NCBI GenBank assembly: GCA_036494545.1
Contig: DASXOB010000022.1
Location: 310,001-374,000 of the forward strand
Direction: 5' to 3'
Length of the DNA: 64,000 nt
DNA from: JAICXG01 sp036494545
GTDB taxonomy: Bacteria; Verrucomicrobiota; Verrucomicrobiia; Chthoniobacterales; UBA10450
The notes beneath the pieces are model-generated. The model was not told where the DNA came from and ran no database searches. It saw only the letters and a program-made list of their open reading frames with translations. Each line of letters begins with the position of its first letter. Position 1 is the first letter of the stretch. Of this stretch, positions 17,169 to 26,750 are shown piece after piece. A program made the position numbers and the translations under genes.

Positions 17169-17759
17169 TCAGAACGCGAAACGCAAGCCGGAACGCACCA
17201 TCCCAAAATCGTCCCGGTTTCCGGTTAGAACGTTCCAATCGAAATCACTAATCACGCCAAAGTTGGGCGTGATTCGCACCTCGAAGCCGCCACCGAACTG
17301 GCCCATTCCTTCGGAATCATGATGATGAAAGTGATCTTCTCGATCGACCAAATCTTCCACATCGTTCGAGCGAAAGATCACGCCGCCACCCGCGTAAACG
17401 TACGGAGCAAAGCGAGTTCCGGGAATTGGATAGCGAAAGATCAGGTTGCCTGAGGCTTGCCCAACCGCATCGTCCGCCGCCAGGCCGTAACCTTCGACAC
17501 CGATTCCAAAATAACGGCCAAAGATGTAGTTGGCGTCCAGTCCACCACCCCACGCATGATCGACACCGAGAAAGCGATCGCTTTGATACGGACGCGACGT
17601 AAAGGCGTAGGTACCGAAGAGATCAAAGTTCCATTCCTGATCGCGATACCACTGCGCCTGCGGCTGATAAGTCTGTTGTTGCGGTTCCACCGGACCGGCG
17701 TAGCCGACGGCACACACGAGAGTGGTTAAGGCAAAAATGCCGATGAAATTTTTCTTCAT
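17169..17759 (-). CDS. Small outer-membrane beta-barrel protein
   Basis: 196 residues. Signal peptide (MKKNFIGIFALTTLVCAVGYA), a short Q-rich linker, then alternating hydrophobic strands rich in Tyr/Phe/Gly ending in SGLRFAF, the C-terminal aromatic of a beta-signal. It resembles the 8-stranded OmpA/OmpW-like 'outer membrane beta-barrel' group. The GAGGGVIFRS strand and a His-rich loop (DHFHHH) are visible. Function is unknown. It is transcribed convergently with the nitroreductase gene. Confidence 0.75.
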   Translation of the reverse strand: MKKNFIGIFALTTLVCAVGYAGPVEPQQQTYQPQAQWYRDQEWNFDLFGTYAFTSRPYQSDRFLGVDHAWGGGLDANYIFGRYFGIGVEGYGLAADDAVGQASGNLIFRYPIPGTRFAPYVYAGGGVIFRSNDVEDLVDREDHFHHHDSEGMGQFGGGFEVRITPNFGVISDFDWNVLTGNRDDFGMVRSGLRFAF

Positions 17760-17921
17760 TCCTTCTCCTTGTTTTGATGTTCAAGTTTTCGCGCCGGAGT
17801 TACCCATGCAGGCGCTGGTTAGGCGGCTAACGCAGGCAGACATTCTTGGGATGCCGTCACCTTGGATAGGAAGACAACCCGCAGGCGCGCTGGTTACAGC
17901 CCGGTCCGAACTCACTCGGCC
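17760..17921. other. 162-bp intergenic region, nothing recognised
   Basis: Between the end of rng and the start of the barrel gene. I see no tRNA, promoter match or clear hairpin; it probably holds the promoter of the barrel gene. Confidence 0.3.
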
Positions 17922-19493
17922 TCAGGCCTTCAACTCGGCGCCTGAGTTTGCATCGGTCACGAGAAATTTCTCGTGATGAAAGGTTGGATCGGCGCGGAAC
18001 ATCAGTCGACCAGCGTAGCGGCGTTCCAATTCAACGAGCAATTCTTCGTCTTCCTCCTTCAGTCGCTTGAGGACATCGGGATTAAGGATGACGCGAATAT
18101 CGTGAATTGTGTCCTGGTATTTCCGCATGACGGTATTAAGCGCGCGATGCAGTTCCACGCTCGTGCTCATGGTCGTCTTCACCATGCCGCGGCCTTCACA
18201 ATAGGGACAGTTTTGGTAAATCGAATCGCTCAGGCTTTCCTGCGCGCGCTGCCGCGTCATTTCCATCAAGCCTAATGACGAGATCGGCAAGACGTGCGTC
18301 TTTGCCTTGTCACGCTTCAGCCGCTCGCGCATTCGCTGATAAACCAGTTGCTGATCCTTGCGGTTTTTCATGTCGATGAAGTCACCGATAATGAGTCCAC
18401 CGATGTTGCGCAGACGAAGCTGGCGCGCGATTTCTTCTGCAGCTTCCAGATTGGTTTGCAGAATCGTCTTTTCCACATCGCGACCGCCTTTGTTACGCCC
18501 AGTGTTTACATCCACGGCGACGAGCGCTTCGGTCTCGTCGATCACGATATAGCCGCCGCACTTGAGCCAGACCTGTCGATGAAAAGCGTCGTCGATTTGC
18601 TTTTGCACCCCGAAGGTTTCGAAAATCGGCGCAGCGCCGTCGTAAAACTTGATCCGGTTCCTGGCGCGTCGCGAAATTAATCCGACCATGTCGACCATAC
18701 GATCGACTTCCGCGTGATCGTCACACACGACCTCGTCGATTTCGTCGGTTAGAAAATCGCGCACCGTCCGCTCGACCAGATCCGGCTCCTGGAAAACACA
18801 GATCGGTGCGGGTAGGTCGCGAATTTGCTGTTCAATGCGCGCCCATTGCTCGAGGAGATAATGCAGGTCACGCACGAAATAGCGGGCCCGCTGACCTTCG
18901 CCGACCGTGCGGATGATGACACCGAGACTATCCGGAATATCGAGCTCACGCAAAATTTTGCGGAGCCGCGCGCGTTCCTTTGGGTCCTCGATTTTGCGCG
19001 AAATGCCGCTGCGATCGCTGAATGGCATGAGCACCAGATAGCGGCCGGCAAAGCTAAGATTGGTCGAAACGCGCGGCCCTTTACTTCCAATCGGGCCCTT
19101 CGTTACCTGGACGATGACCTCGGAGCCGATTGGGTAAACGCTTGGGATATCCTTGGCCGTTAACCGTTTCTTTGGCTGTTTCCTCCCGGCTCGTTCAATT
19201 TCTTCGACGCCGCTATCGAGGGCGGCGGGAATGGCATCCCAAAAATGGAGAAAGGCATTTTTTTCCAAGCCAATATCGACAAACATCGCCTTGAGACCGG
19301 GCTCAATATTCTTTACCCGGCCCTTGTAAACGCAGCCGGCGATATTACGGGATCTTTCGCGTTCGACGCTATATTCTTCGAGTAGGCCGTCTTCGAGGAG
19401 CGCAACGCGGCGCTCGAGCTTCTCGATGCTGATGATAAGCTTGTTGCCCGTCTTGCGACGCAGGCCAAGCATCCGTCTCACTTTTTCTATCAT
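17922..19493 (-). CDS. rng: Ribonuclease E/G (RNase G-type)
   Basis: 523 residues. N-terminal S1 domain (NIAGCVYKGRVKNIEPGLKA, MFVDIGLEKNAFLH), the catalytic core with VAVDVNTGRNKG (Mg-binding Asp residues), LRNIGGLIIGDFIDM, and the zinc-link CPYCEGRG that joins subunits. There is no long C-terminal degradosome tail, so it is of RNase G length. It processes rRNA precursors and turns over mRNA. It lies downstream of mrdA in the mreB-mreC-mreD-mrdA run, comparable to the mreBCD-rng order in Proteobacteria. Confidence 0.93.
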   Translation of the reverse strand: MIEKVRRMLGLRRKTGNKLIISIEKLERRVALLEDGLLEEYSVERERSRNIAGCVYKGRVKNIEPGLKAMFVDIGLEKNAFLHFWDAIPAALDSGVEEIERAGRKQPKKRLTAKDIPSVYPIGSEVIVQVTKGPIGSKGPRVSTNLSFAGRYLVLMPFSDRSGISRKIEDPKERARLRKILRELDIPDSLGVIIRTVGEGQRARYFVRDLHYLLEQWARIEQQIRDLPAPICVFQEPDLVERTVRDFLTDEIDEVVCDDHAEVDRMVDMVGLISRRARNRIKFYDGAAPIFETFGVQKQIDDAFHRQVWLKCGGYIVIDETEALVAVDVNTGRNKGGRDVEKTILQTNLEAAEEIARQLRLRNIGGLIIGDFIDMKNRKDQQLVYQRMRERLKRDKAKTHVLPISSLGLMEMTRQRAQESLSDSIYQNCPYCEGRGMVKTTMSTSVELHRALNTVMRKYQDTIHDIRVILNPDVLKRLKEEDEELLVELERRYAGRLMFRADPTFHHEKFLVTDANSGAELKA

Positions 19494-19555
19494 AGGGCGG
19501 CAAAGTTTTGGAAGTCAGCGCGGTTGGTCCGTGGTTGAGCTTCATGGTTAAAAAT

Positions 19556-21841
19556 CTAAATTGGTCGGCGCGCGCGTTGGGCCGGCGCGGGAGTAGGAGC
19601 GGTCGGACGCGGATGCAGGTTAAACATCCGCTCGAAAAGACCGCGCGGACGCGGGGTGGGAGTCGCAACAGGAATCGCACGCAAAGCCCGTCTCGCCTGC
19701 GGCGCGTTTTGCACACGTCCTCGGGCATCGGCTTCCGGTTCGACATCAGGGGCGTCGCCCGTTTTAGCCATGACCGCCGCTTCGGCGGGTTGTGCAGGAT
19801 TGCCGTTCGCATCTTCTTCATCGGAACCCGGCTTGGCCAAAGGATCGTCCTTGTACTTGACTGCCACGATCTGGTCGAAGGGCTTATCTTTGTGCGCGGG
19901 GGCGAGCCAGGCGAGCTGCGGTTCGTATTTCCCTTCGTCCATCCCTATGACACGCTCCAGAATGCGGTCGGCGATCGGGGCTGCGACCGAGCCACCGTGC
20001 CCAAAAGCGCCCTGCACCATGACTACGACCGTGTATTTGGGATGATTGTAAGGTGCGAAGCAGCAGAACCAAGCGACGTTATCTTTCTTGCCGTTGAGCA
20101 TGGCCTGCGCGGTTCCAGTTTTGCCGGCCACTTCTACCTTTTCCATGCGCGCGGCGTGGCCGGTGCCTCCATCCTCGTTGACCACTTTCCAAAATCCGCG
20201 CCTAACGGTTTCAATCTGATCGGAGGTCAACTCACTGCGAAAATCCGCGTGCAGCTTGGGAGTTTGCGGGACGGCAATCTTGCCATCTGCGTCGAGTAGC
20301 GGGGAACCATCTTGATTGAGCACGCGGTCGACGAGGCGCGGGTAATATGAAATGCCACCGTTAGCGATGGTGGAATAGGCCATGGCCATTTGCAGGGGTG
20401 TGGCGAGATCGTAGCCCTGGCCGATGGAAACGTTCGCGGTGTAAGCGGAGGACCACCGTTCGTTAGGATGGACAATGCGCATCCAGTCCGGCCCCGGCAA
20501 AACGCCGGGCGATTCACCCGTAATTTCGAGCCCGGTAGGTTTGCCCAGGCCAAGCGCGTCGCCGGTCGCGTCGATCGAGTCGATCCCGGCAGCGTTGCCA
20601 TACTGGTAAAAGAACGCGTTGCACGAAACCTTGATTGCGTCGCTAACGGTTAACGTTCCGTGCGACCCGCCCTTCTCGTTAATCCAGCATTGAAAATAAT
20701 GGTCACCGTAGGAGACGCCGCCGGTGCAGGTAAATTTTTCCTTCCCGATCCCTTTGCGCATGCCTGCGAGCGCAGTTACGAGCTTGAATGTCGAGCCGGG
20801 CGGAAAAGCACTGACTGCACGGTTGATGAGTGGGTGCGCTTCGTCGTTCCGCAGCGCTTTCCAATCCTTCGACTTGATGCTTGGAATGAAAGTATTCGGA
20901 TCGAATGACGGCACCGAAGCCATGGCGAGGACATTGCCATTGTTAGGATCGACCACTACCGCCGCGCCACGACCGACTACGCGCAAAGCTTCGTCCGCGA
21001 TCTCTTGAATGCGGGCGTCGATCGTCAGGTAAACATTCGCGCCTTGTTTGGGCGGTTCTTCCCTAACGACTCCGTCAATCGCGCCTTTGGCATTGCGGCG
21101 CATGACGCGGATGCCTGGCTGGCCGCGCAAGTACTCATCCATCGTCTTTTCGACGTTGGATTTTCCGTCTACATCCCCTTGGTAAAAGGTGTATTTCTTG
21201 GCCTCCTCGGCGTTGGTATCGTCCGGAGCACCGACGTAACCTAATAAGTGTGAAGCGAGCGCGCCATAAACGTAAGAGCGCACCGGTTTGATCGCGATAT
21301 CAACTCCCGGCAGCCCGACATCATGCTCGGAAAACTTCGCCATCGTCGTGAAGTCGATGTCCTTGATGTAGGAGTAAGGCACTTCCGTGTTATTGCGATA
21401 GTGGCGCTGGAGTTGATTGGAGTTGTAGTCGCGCGCGAGATCGAGATCTTCCAACCGGGGTACTATGCCATCGTTAACGATTTTCACGATGTCGGGCTCT
21501 TTCATGTCCTTCTGCATTCCGCTGATTGTCGCGCGATACTGCGTCTCGGGCGGACGTCCGTAGCGGTCCCGATAGCCCTTCACCATTTCCGGCAAATAAA
21601 AATCGACTTCGTAGCTGGCGCGGTTTTGCACCAAGGCAACCCCGTTACGATCGCGAATCTCACCGCGAATCGATGGGATGCGCACCGTCGCTTCCGAACT
21701 GCCTTGCACGCGCGCCGTCCATTCGTTACCGCGGGCAACCTGCACCCACCAAAGCCGCGCGACGATCGCACCGAGCCCAAAAAGCATACAGAGCCCGAGA
21801 AATTGAATGCGCAGTGTCGGCCTAGCGCGGCGCGTATTCAT
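19556..21841 (-). CDS. mrdA: Penicillin-binding protein 2 (elongasome transpeptidase)
   Basis: 761 residues. A single N-terminal TM (IQFLGLCMLFGLGAIVARLW), a dimerisation domain beginning IPSIRGEIRDRNGVALVQNR, then the transpeptidase with PPGSTFKLVTALAG (active-site SxxK), SCN in KVSCNAFFYQ, and AGKTGTAQ (KTG). A Pro/Thr/Arg-rich tail of about 120 residues follows the catalytic domain, longer than usual. It cross-links peptidoglycan during side-wall growth with MreB/C/D. Its first 20 bases overlap the end of mreD. rodA is not adjacent. Confidence 0.93.
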   Translation of the reverse strand: MNTRRARPTLRIQFLGLCMLFGLGAIVARLWWVQVARGNEWTARVQGSSEATVRIPSIRGEIRDRNGVALVQNRASYEVDFYLPEMVKGYRDRYGRPPETQYRATISGMQKDMKEPDIVKIVNDGIVPRLEDLDLARDYNSNQLQRHYRNNTEVPYSYIKDIDFTTMAKFSEHDVGLPGVDIAIKPVRSYVYGALASHLLGYVGAPDDTNAEEAKKYTFYQGDVDGKSNVEKTMDEYLRGQPGIRVMRRNAKGAIDGVVREEPPKQGANVYLTIDARIQEIADEALRVVGRGAAVVVDPNNGNVLAMASVPSFDPNTFIPSIKSKDWKALRNDEAHPLINRAVSAFPPGSTFKLVTALAGMRKGIGKEKFTCTGGVSYGDHYFQCWINEKGGSHGTLTVSDAIKVSCNAFFYQYGNAAGIDSIDATGDALGLGKPTGLEITGESPGVLPGPDWMRIVHPNERWSSAYTANVSIGQGYDLATPLQMAMAYSTIANGGISYYPRLVDRVLNQDGSPLLDADGKIAVPQTPKLHADFRSELTSDQIETVRRGFWKVVNEDGGTGHAARMEKVEVAGKTGTAQAMLNGKKDNVAWFCCFAPYNHPKYTVVVMVQGAFGHGGSVAAPIADRILERVIGMDEGKYEPQLAWLAPAHKDKPFDQIVAVKYKDDPLAKPGSDEEDANGNPAQPAEAAVMAKTGDAPDVEPEADARGRVQNAPQARRALRAIPVATPTPRPRGLFERMFNLHPRPTAPTPAPAQRARRPI

Positions 21842-22382
21842 TGAAAGTGTCCTCCTGTGGAACGTAAGGATTATTCGTTAGGCGCGAGACCCAGTGCAGC
21901 GTCCAGAAAACGAGCGGTGCCATCAACATGGCAAGCAGGCCGGGACCGCCGATCTGCCACCAAGCTTCTCGGTTAAAGAGGATGGAGCCACGACGAAAAG
22001 AAATCATGAGGTATTGGGTGAGAAGAATAGCCGAGGTGCAGATGCCGCTAAGAACACAATGCACTTCCCAGCGACCTCGATTAAACAAGGGCTTAAGACC
22101 GTGCATGATGGCGGCGAACACCGCGTAGAGAAGTATCGACCAACCGAAGGAGATTTCAACGTGAGCGGCATCGAGCACTTGCACTGTCATTGCATCCCAC
22201 AAAAACCCGGCGACAAACGCAAGCGCGAGCATAAGAGGAAAGGGCAAAGCCATCGCGCCGTAGAAAACGACTACGGGGACAATGTAGACGTGAGCGTTGA
22301 ACATCCAATCGAGCGGTGGGATGAAGATTTCGGCTATCTGAGCGAGGAAGACCAGCACGACAAGAACGACGAAGAGGATCAT
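21822..22382 (-). CDS. mreD: Rod-shape protein MreD
   Basis: About 186 residues, five to six TM helices and no charged loops of note, between mreC and mrdA. Position and hydrophobic pattern (LALAFVAGFLWDAMTVQVLD) identify MreD, the inner-membrane elongasome component. No in-frame ATG other than 22382 precedes the first TM and no strong ribosome-binding site is visible there; the frame is open further upstream, so the start could be earlier. A CCTAACGA copy lies in the last codons (21875-21882). Confidence 0.8.
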   Translation of the reverse strand: MILFVVLVVLVFLAQIAEIFIPPLDWMFNAHVYIVPVVVFYGAMALPFPLMLALAFVAGFLWDAMTVQVLDAAHVEISFGWSILLYAVFAAIMHGLKPLFNRGRWEVHCVLSGICTSAILLTQYLMISFRRGSILFNREAWWQIGGPGLLAMLMAPLVFWTLHWVSRLTNNPYVPQEDTFNEYAPR

Positions 22383-22533
22383 AAGAAAAATGACGAAATC
22401 GAATGCCGGGACAGCGCCGTGGCGAAGCGAGCGTGACCGGCCCTTGAAACAGTGACCAACGCCAGATGACAGAAGTTCAACCGCCGCGCATTCTTTTTTC
22501 GACTCTGATTCTTCGTGATAGTTTCGGGCTGCG

Positions 22534-23337
22534 TCATTTACTGCCAATAACAACGAAGACATCCTCCAGTTTCGCCAACTCCACCGCGGGCGCGAGCTTT
22601 GCCTGGCTATCAAGCGCGCGCACTTTGAAGTTGTGCACCGTTCCGATGAAAAGGCCGGAAGGAAAGACGCCGCCGACACCCGACGTATAGACCTTCTGCC
22701 CCGGCTTCAGTTCGGCCTGCTTTGAGAGGTAGTTGAGGTCAAGCATCGGCGTAAGACTGCCTTCGACACGCTCGCCGGTAACGATTCCCTGCTCGCGCGT
22801 GCCTTCAACGCTCGCGGCCACCCGGCAATTTTCGTCCGAGACCAGGAGAACGACAGCCACGCTCTCGCTTACCGTCGTGGTGCGGCCGACGAGGCCTTCA
22901 TCGGTCAGGACCGGCATCTCCGGCTCGATACCATCTTCCGATCCACGATTGATCGTGACCGTACGCCACCAAGTCGACGAATCGCGCGAAATGATTTCTG
23001 CCGGTACAAGACGAAAAAGCGAACGCTGTCGGTAATTGAGCGCATGCCGGAGGCGATTTACCTCGTGCTGGATGTCGCGCAAGGCTTCGTTAGTCGCTTT
23101 TAACGAGCGGTTCTCGACGCGCAACGCGGCGTTTTCTTTCTCCAGATCCTCGAGCGACTTCAAGCCAGCGCGCACTGAGGTTATTTGGCGCTCGAGACCG
23201 GAACCAGTCTTGAGAAAAGGCGAAATGACCTGGAAGAAGGTCGCCTGAATTTTGCGCGTCGCTTGTGGGCCGATGCTGAGCAATGCCAGCAATGCCGCAG
23301 CGAAAATTACGATCGCGACGATGCTGCTACGGCGCAT
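22534..23337 (-). CDS. mreC: Rod-shape protein MreC
   Basis: 267 residues. N-terminal TM (IVAIVIFAAALLALLSI), a coiled coil at about residues 55-100 (LEDLEKENAALRVENRSLKA), then the two beta-barrel domains with INRGSEDGIEPEMPVLTDEG and YTSGVGGVFPSGLFIGTV, the canonical MreC signature. A periplasmic scaffold that links MreB to PBP2. It lies about 90 bases downstream of mreB. Confidence 0.93.
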   Translation of the reverse strand: MRRSSIVAIVIFAAALLALLSIGPQATRKIQATFFQVISPFLKTGSGLERQITSVRAGLKSLEDLEKENAALRVENRSLKATNEALRDIQHEVNRLRHALNYRQRSLFRLVPAEIISRDSSTWWRTVTINRGSEDGIEPEMPVLTDEGLVGRTTTVSESVAVVLLVSDENCRVAASVEGTREQGIVTGERVEGSLTPMLDLNYLSKQAELKPGQKVYTSGVGGVFPSGLFIGTVHNFKVRALDSQAKLAPAVELAKLEDVFVVIGSK

Positions 23338-23427
23338 GGCATTGCCGGTTCAAAGCACTGCCGCGCCGGACTAGCGCCGATTCACCAAAGGCGATTGGCA
23401 GCCGGCAATGGGCAATCTGCAATGCCA

Positions 23428-24468
23428 TCACTGTCGCCACTGGCGATCGGCGGTCGCGACCTGACGGAGAAACTTGATTTCGTTCAAGCACTTGCCGGTG
23501 CCTTCCGCGACTGCACTCAAAGGATCTTCCGCGACATGCACCGGAAGCCCGGTCTCCTCACTCAGAAGACGATCGAAGCCGCGTAACAACGCCCCGCCGC
23601 CGGCGAGGACGAGTCCACGATCGACCAGATCGGCTGAGAGTTCGGGCGGACAGCGTTCGAGCGTGATGCGCACGGAATCGACAATGGTTGAGATTGGTTC
23701 GAGCAATGCTTCGCGCACTTCCTGCGAGGTGATTGTCAGGGTCTTGGGCAAACCGGCGACAAGATCGCGACCCTTTACTTCCACGCTCGTTTCCTTGTCG
23801 CTTGGATAGGCGGAACCGATACGGATCTTAATTTCCTCTGCCGTGCGTTCACCGATCATAAGGTTGTAGGCGCGCTTCATGTATTGCACGATCGCTTCGT
23901 CTAACTCATCACCCGCCACCCGCACGCTCCGGCTAAAGACGATGCCGGAGAGCGAGATCAGCGCGACTTCTGTCGTGCCACCGCCGATGTCGATGATCAT
24001 ATTGCCGGCGGGATCTTGAACGGGAAGCCCGACGCCAATCGCGGCGGCCATCGGTTCTTCGATAAGATAAACCTCGCGCGCACCCGCATGTGTCGCAGAT
24101 TCGCGCACGGCCCTTTTTTCCACTTCCGTAATTCCCGAGGGCACCGCAATCACGACCCGCGGCCGCGCCCGGACCCGGCTATTGTGCACCTTGGTAATGA
24201 AATGCCGCAGCATCGCTTCGGTCACCTCGAAGTCGGCGATGACGCCATCCTTGAGAGGACGCACCGCAACGATGTTTGCCGGCGTGCGACCAAGCATGCG
24301 TTTTGCCTCGTCGCCGACTGCGAGCACTTTGGACGTGCCAGCCTGCACCGCCACGACTGATGGCTCGCGCAGGACGATGCCTTGGTCTTTAACGTAGACC
24401 AGCGTGTTTGCGGTCCCGAGATCGATGCCAATGTCGTTGGAGAACCAACCGAAAAGTCTGTTTAACAT
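23428..24468 (-). CDS. mreB: Rod-shape-determining actin homologue MreB
   Basis: 346 residues. Actin/HSP70 fold: NDIGIDLGTANTLVYV (phosphate 1), VVIAVPSGITEVEKRAV, EEPMAAAIGVGLPV, MIIDIGGGTTEVALISLSG (phosphate 2) and GLVLAGGGALLRGFD (adenosine motif). It forms membrane-bound filaments that guide wall synthesis, implying a rod-shaped or elongated cell. First gene of the mreB-mreC-mreD-mrdA-rng run. Confidence 0.96.
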   Translation of the reverse strand: MLNRLFGWFSNDIGIDLGTANTLVYVKDQGIVLREPSVVAVQAGTSKVLAVGDEAKRMLGRTPANIVAVRPLKDGVIADFEVTEAMLRHFITKVHNSRVRARPRVVIAVPSGITEVEKRAVRESATHAGAREVYLIEEPMAAAIGVGLPVQDPAGNMIIDIGGGTTEVALISLSGIVFSRSVRVAGDELDEAIVQYMKRAYNLMIGERTAEEIKIRIGSAYPSDKETSVEVKGRDLVAGLPKTLTITSQEVREALLEPISTIVDSVRITLERCPPELSADLVDRGLVLAGGGALLRGFDRLLSEETGLPVHVAEDPLSAVAEGTGKCLNEIKFLRQVATADRQWRQ

Positions 24469-24667
24469 GAGAGAAGGCTTGGAATTGCGTCAACGCCAGC
24501 CGACCCCCTAAAGCGAAAGCTGTGCCGCACGTCCGGTCAGGCGAAAAACGATGTATCTTGGAACGGCCCAACCGCGCGTCAAGGAATTTGGCTCGGCGGA
24601 TTGCGGAAAGGGGGTTGCCAAATGAAACTCAAGACATCGTTCCGCACACGTCACTGCACCTATTGCT
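24469..24667. promoter_or_regulatory. Divergent intergenic region mreB/rpe
   Basis: 199 bases between divergently read mreB and rpe. It must contain the promoters of both. I could not pick out convincing -35/-10 boxes, and no CCTAACGA copy is present. Confidence 0.35.
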
Positions 24668-25318
24668 TTGAAGGTTCTTGTTGCTCCATCCATTCTCGCG
24701 GCCGACTTCGGTCATCTCGCGGCCGATTTGGCGCGCGTCGTTGAAGCAGGTGCGGACTGGCTTCATCTCGACATCATGGATGGCCAGTTTGTCGATAACA
24801 TTTCGTTCGGTCCTGCGATTGTGAAGCTGGTGCGCAGCCTAACGAATCTACCTCTCGATGTTCATCTCATGATAGAAAGGGCCGACCATTACGTACCGCG
24901 ATTCGCGGAATATGGCGCCAGCTCGATCACGGTCCATGTCGAACCGGAAGCGAAACATGACGTCGCCGCGAGTTTGCGCCTCATTCGCGGGTGCGGTTGT
25001 CGTGCCGGTGTGACGTTGAACCCAGCGACGGATTTCGGCGCGGTCATGGCGCATTTGCCCAATGTCGACCTGCTTCTCATCATGACCGTGCATCCCGGTT
25101 TTGGAGGTCAATCATTCCGACCGGAGATGATGGAGAAAGTGCGGCGGGCGCGCGAGCTGCGAGAGTCGTTAGGCTTAAACTACGACATCGAAGTTGATGG
25201 CGGAATCAACCACGAAACCGCGAGACTTTCCATCGAAAATGGCGCCAACGTCATGGTGGCGGGCACGTCTATTTTCAGAACGGATGATTACGCCGCCGCG
25301 ATCCGATCGCTACGCTAA
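24668..25318 (+). CDS. rpe: Ribulose-phosphate 3-epimerase
   Basis: 216 residues from TTG 24668 (KVLVAPSILAADFGHLAADL). TIM-barrel enzyme interconverting ribulose 5-phosphate and xylulose 5-phosphate in the pentose phosphate pathway. Markers: WLHLDIMDGQFVDNISFGP (metal-binding His and catalytic Asp), LDVHLMI, MTVHPGFGGQSF and EVDGGINHETA. A CCTAACGA copy at 25166-25173 is read as Ser-Leu-Gly with the uncommon Leu codon TTA, and another is at 24838-24845. Confidence 0.95.
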   Translation: MKVLVAPSILAADFGHLAADLARVVEAGADWLHLDIMDGQFVDNISFGPAIVKLVRSLTNLPLDVHLMIERADHYVPRFAEYGASSITVHVEPEAKHDVAASLRLIRGCGCRAGVTLNPATDFGAVMAHLPNVDLLLIMTVHPGFGGQSFRPEMMEKVRRARELRESLGLNYDIEVDGGINHETARLSIENGANVMVAGTSIFRTDDYAAAIRSLR

Positions 25319-25328
25319 GACTCAAGTT

Positions 25329-25769
25329 ATGAACGAGGATAATCTGGAAATGAACGCGGTCGAAGATCACGACGGCATCCTAACGATCCGCGGCGGCGGC
25401 GGGCGACGCGACTGGAACGGCATCCATTATAAGCAAGGCATGTCGGGCAAAAACGTCGGAACGACCAAACTCTCGGCCAATATCGCCACCATCCCGCCAG
25501 GCGGGATAGCATACGCACATATACATGTCGGGTTCGAAGTCATACTTTACATTCTGGAAGGCAAGGTTCGGCACGAGTTTGGATCTGGCCTAACGAAAAC
25601 AATCGAGAACGCAGCAGGCGACTTCATCTACATCAAATCGGGCGTGCCGCACGAAGTCTATAATATGAGTGAGACCGAGCCGGTCGTCGCGTTTGTGGCA
25701 CGCTCGTCCGCTTCGGAATGGGACGAGATCATTCCTTACGACCGAACGAAGAAAACCCCGCCGGCCTGA
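25329..25769 (+). CDS. Cupin-domain protein
   Basis: 146 residues from ATG 25329, only 10 bases after rpe. Single cupin: motif 1 IAYAHIHVGFEVILYILEGK (His, His and Glu metal ligands) and motif 2 AGDFIYIKSGVPHEVYN. Family members bind a metal and act as isomerases, dioxygenases or sensors; the small size gives no further hint. Two CCTAACGA copies lie in it (25379 and 25589). Confidence 0.8.
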   Translation: MNEDNLEMNAVEDHDGILTIRGGGGRRDWNGIHYKQGMSGKNVGTTKLSANIATIPPGGIAYAHIHVGFEVILYILEGKVRHEFGSGLTKTIENAAGDFIYIKSGVPHEVYNMSETEPVVAFVARSSASEWDEIIPYDRTKKTPPA

Positions 25770-25829
25770 CGAACGGCGTTCATCTAATAGTCATAACCTG
25801 CCCGGCATAACGAATGCTGAATTGCAGGT

Positions 25830-26225
25830 ATGAGCACGATCTTTCTGCTTGGGTTGTTTGTGCTGACCGGCCTCCTGCTGGTTTGCGGTCATGCGTTGAT
25901 CGCGCGGCGGCTCCTGCCGCGAAAGTTCACCCCCGGAGTGCCAATCATTTATCGCATGCAAGCGATGTCGGAGCACCCGGTTCATGATGCCTGTTATGTT
26001 TATCCGGCGGAAAAGGGCGAGTTCTACTACTACGTGAGAAAGAAATATTGGCGGGTGGAAAAGGTCTTGCAGGACGGATGGATCGTGGCCCGCACTCCGT
26101 TCATGGAACAGCATTACCTGCGACGCGACGATCCCAACCTGCGCAAAGCCAACCTGGTTGAACGCCTGCGTTACGCGACGCGTTTTCCCTATCCGGCCTG
26201 GGACCCGGCAAGCATGATTCATTAG
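25830..26225 (+). CDS. Small membrane-anchored protein of unknown function
   Basis: 131 residues. An N-terminal TM helix (MSTIFLLGLFVLTGLLLVCG), then a soluble part rich in Tyr/Arg with YYYVRKKYWRVEKVL, and EQHYLRRDDPNLRKANL. No family is recognised. The basic stretch after the helix suggests the C-terminal part is cytoplasmic. The start follows a weak GCAGGT-like sequence. Confidence 0.55.
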   Translation: MSTIFLLGLFVLTGLLLVCGHALIARRLLPRKFTPGVPIIYRMQAMSEHPVHDACYVYPAEKGEFYYYVRKKYWRVEKVLQDGWIVARTPFMEQHYLRRDDPNLRKANLVERLRYATRFPYPAWDPASMIH

Positions 26226-26235
26226 CGCACTTTGC

Positions 26236-26650
26236 CTAACGAAAAAAGCGGCGCCACCTTTCAATCCAAATTCCATGCTGGCGAAGCGGCACGCGGCGCC
26301 GGGATGTTTGTCTCAGGAACACCGACATAGTTTGTGACCGAGATGATGAAGTCTTCGAGGTCCGGGTCGGGAGTGAAATCGGATAAAACCTGCGTTCGCC
26401 AGATCGCTGGCGCAGCGATCCACTCCAGCGTCGTCGGGCCCGCCGCTGACAAAACGTCCGCCGTGAATAGCAAAACGGCAGGCCACGGCCCGATGGTCGT
26501 TGGAGGTTAAAAATTCCATTCCAGTGGCGTACCATCATCGGCGATCGCAGAAAGCTCCGGAGGCGGTGTCGCCTCAGGTTGAGCGATCTGCGCAGCGAGG
26601 ACTCCGGGAAAGAATAGAAGGATCGTTAGTAGATACCGTTTGACGATACC
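26236..26650 (-). pseudogene. Decayed copy of the alpha/beta-hydrolase gene
   Basis: Three minus-strand frames read in order resemble the N-terminal half of the intact esterase at 26751-28505. First: a signal-like LLTILLFFPGVLAAQ then AIADDGTPLEW (intact: AIADDGTPLTW). Next frame: IHGGRFVSGGPDDAGVDRCA and DLANAG (intact: IHGGRFVGGDPEDASVGQCA, DLADAG). Third frame: DFTPDPDLEDFI, VTNYVGVPETNI and RAASPAWNLD (intact: DFRPDPNLNAFI, VTNYVNVDQTNI, RAASPAWVVD). The nucleophile-Ser region is missing, so the copy has at least two frameshifts, an internal deletion of about 80 codons and premature ends. It lies 100 bases downstream of the intact copy on the same strand. This looks like tandem duplication followed by decay. 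Confidence 0.8.
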
Positions 26651-26750
26651 CGTTCTCTTTGCCCCGGAGGACAAATCAAGAAGCAACCTTCGGGTTCCGG
26701 AATCTTTTTCGGTCCGCGACGTAACGGCGGATGTCGCAGTGCATCGCCTG

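Noticed and set aside
17760..17921. Candidate small RNA between rng and the barrel gene
   Set aside because: No stable hairpin with a T-run or promoter pattern could be found by eye.
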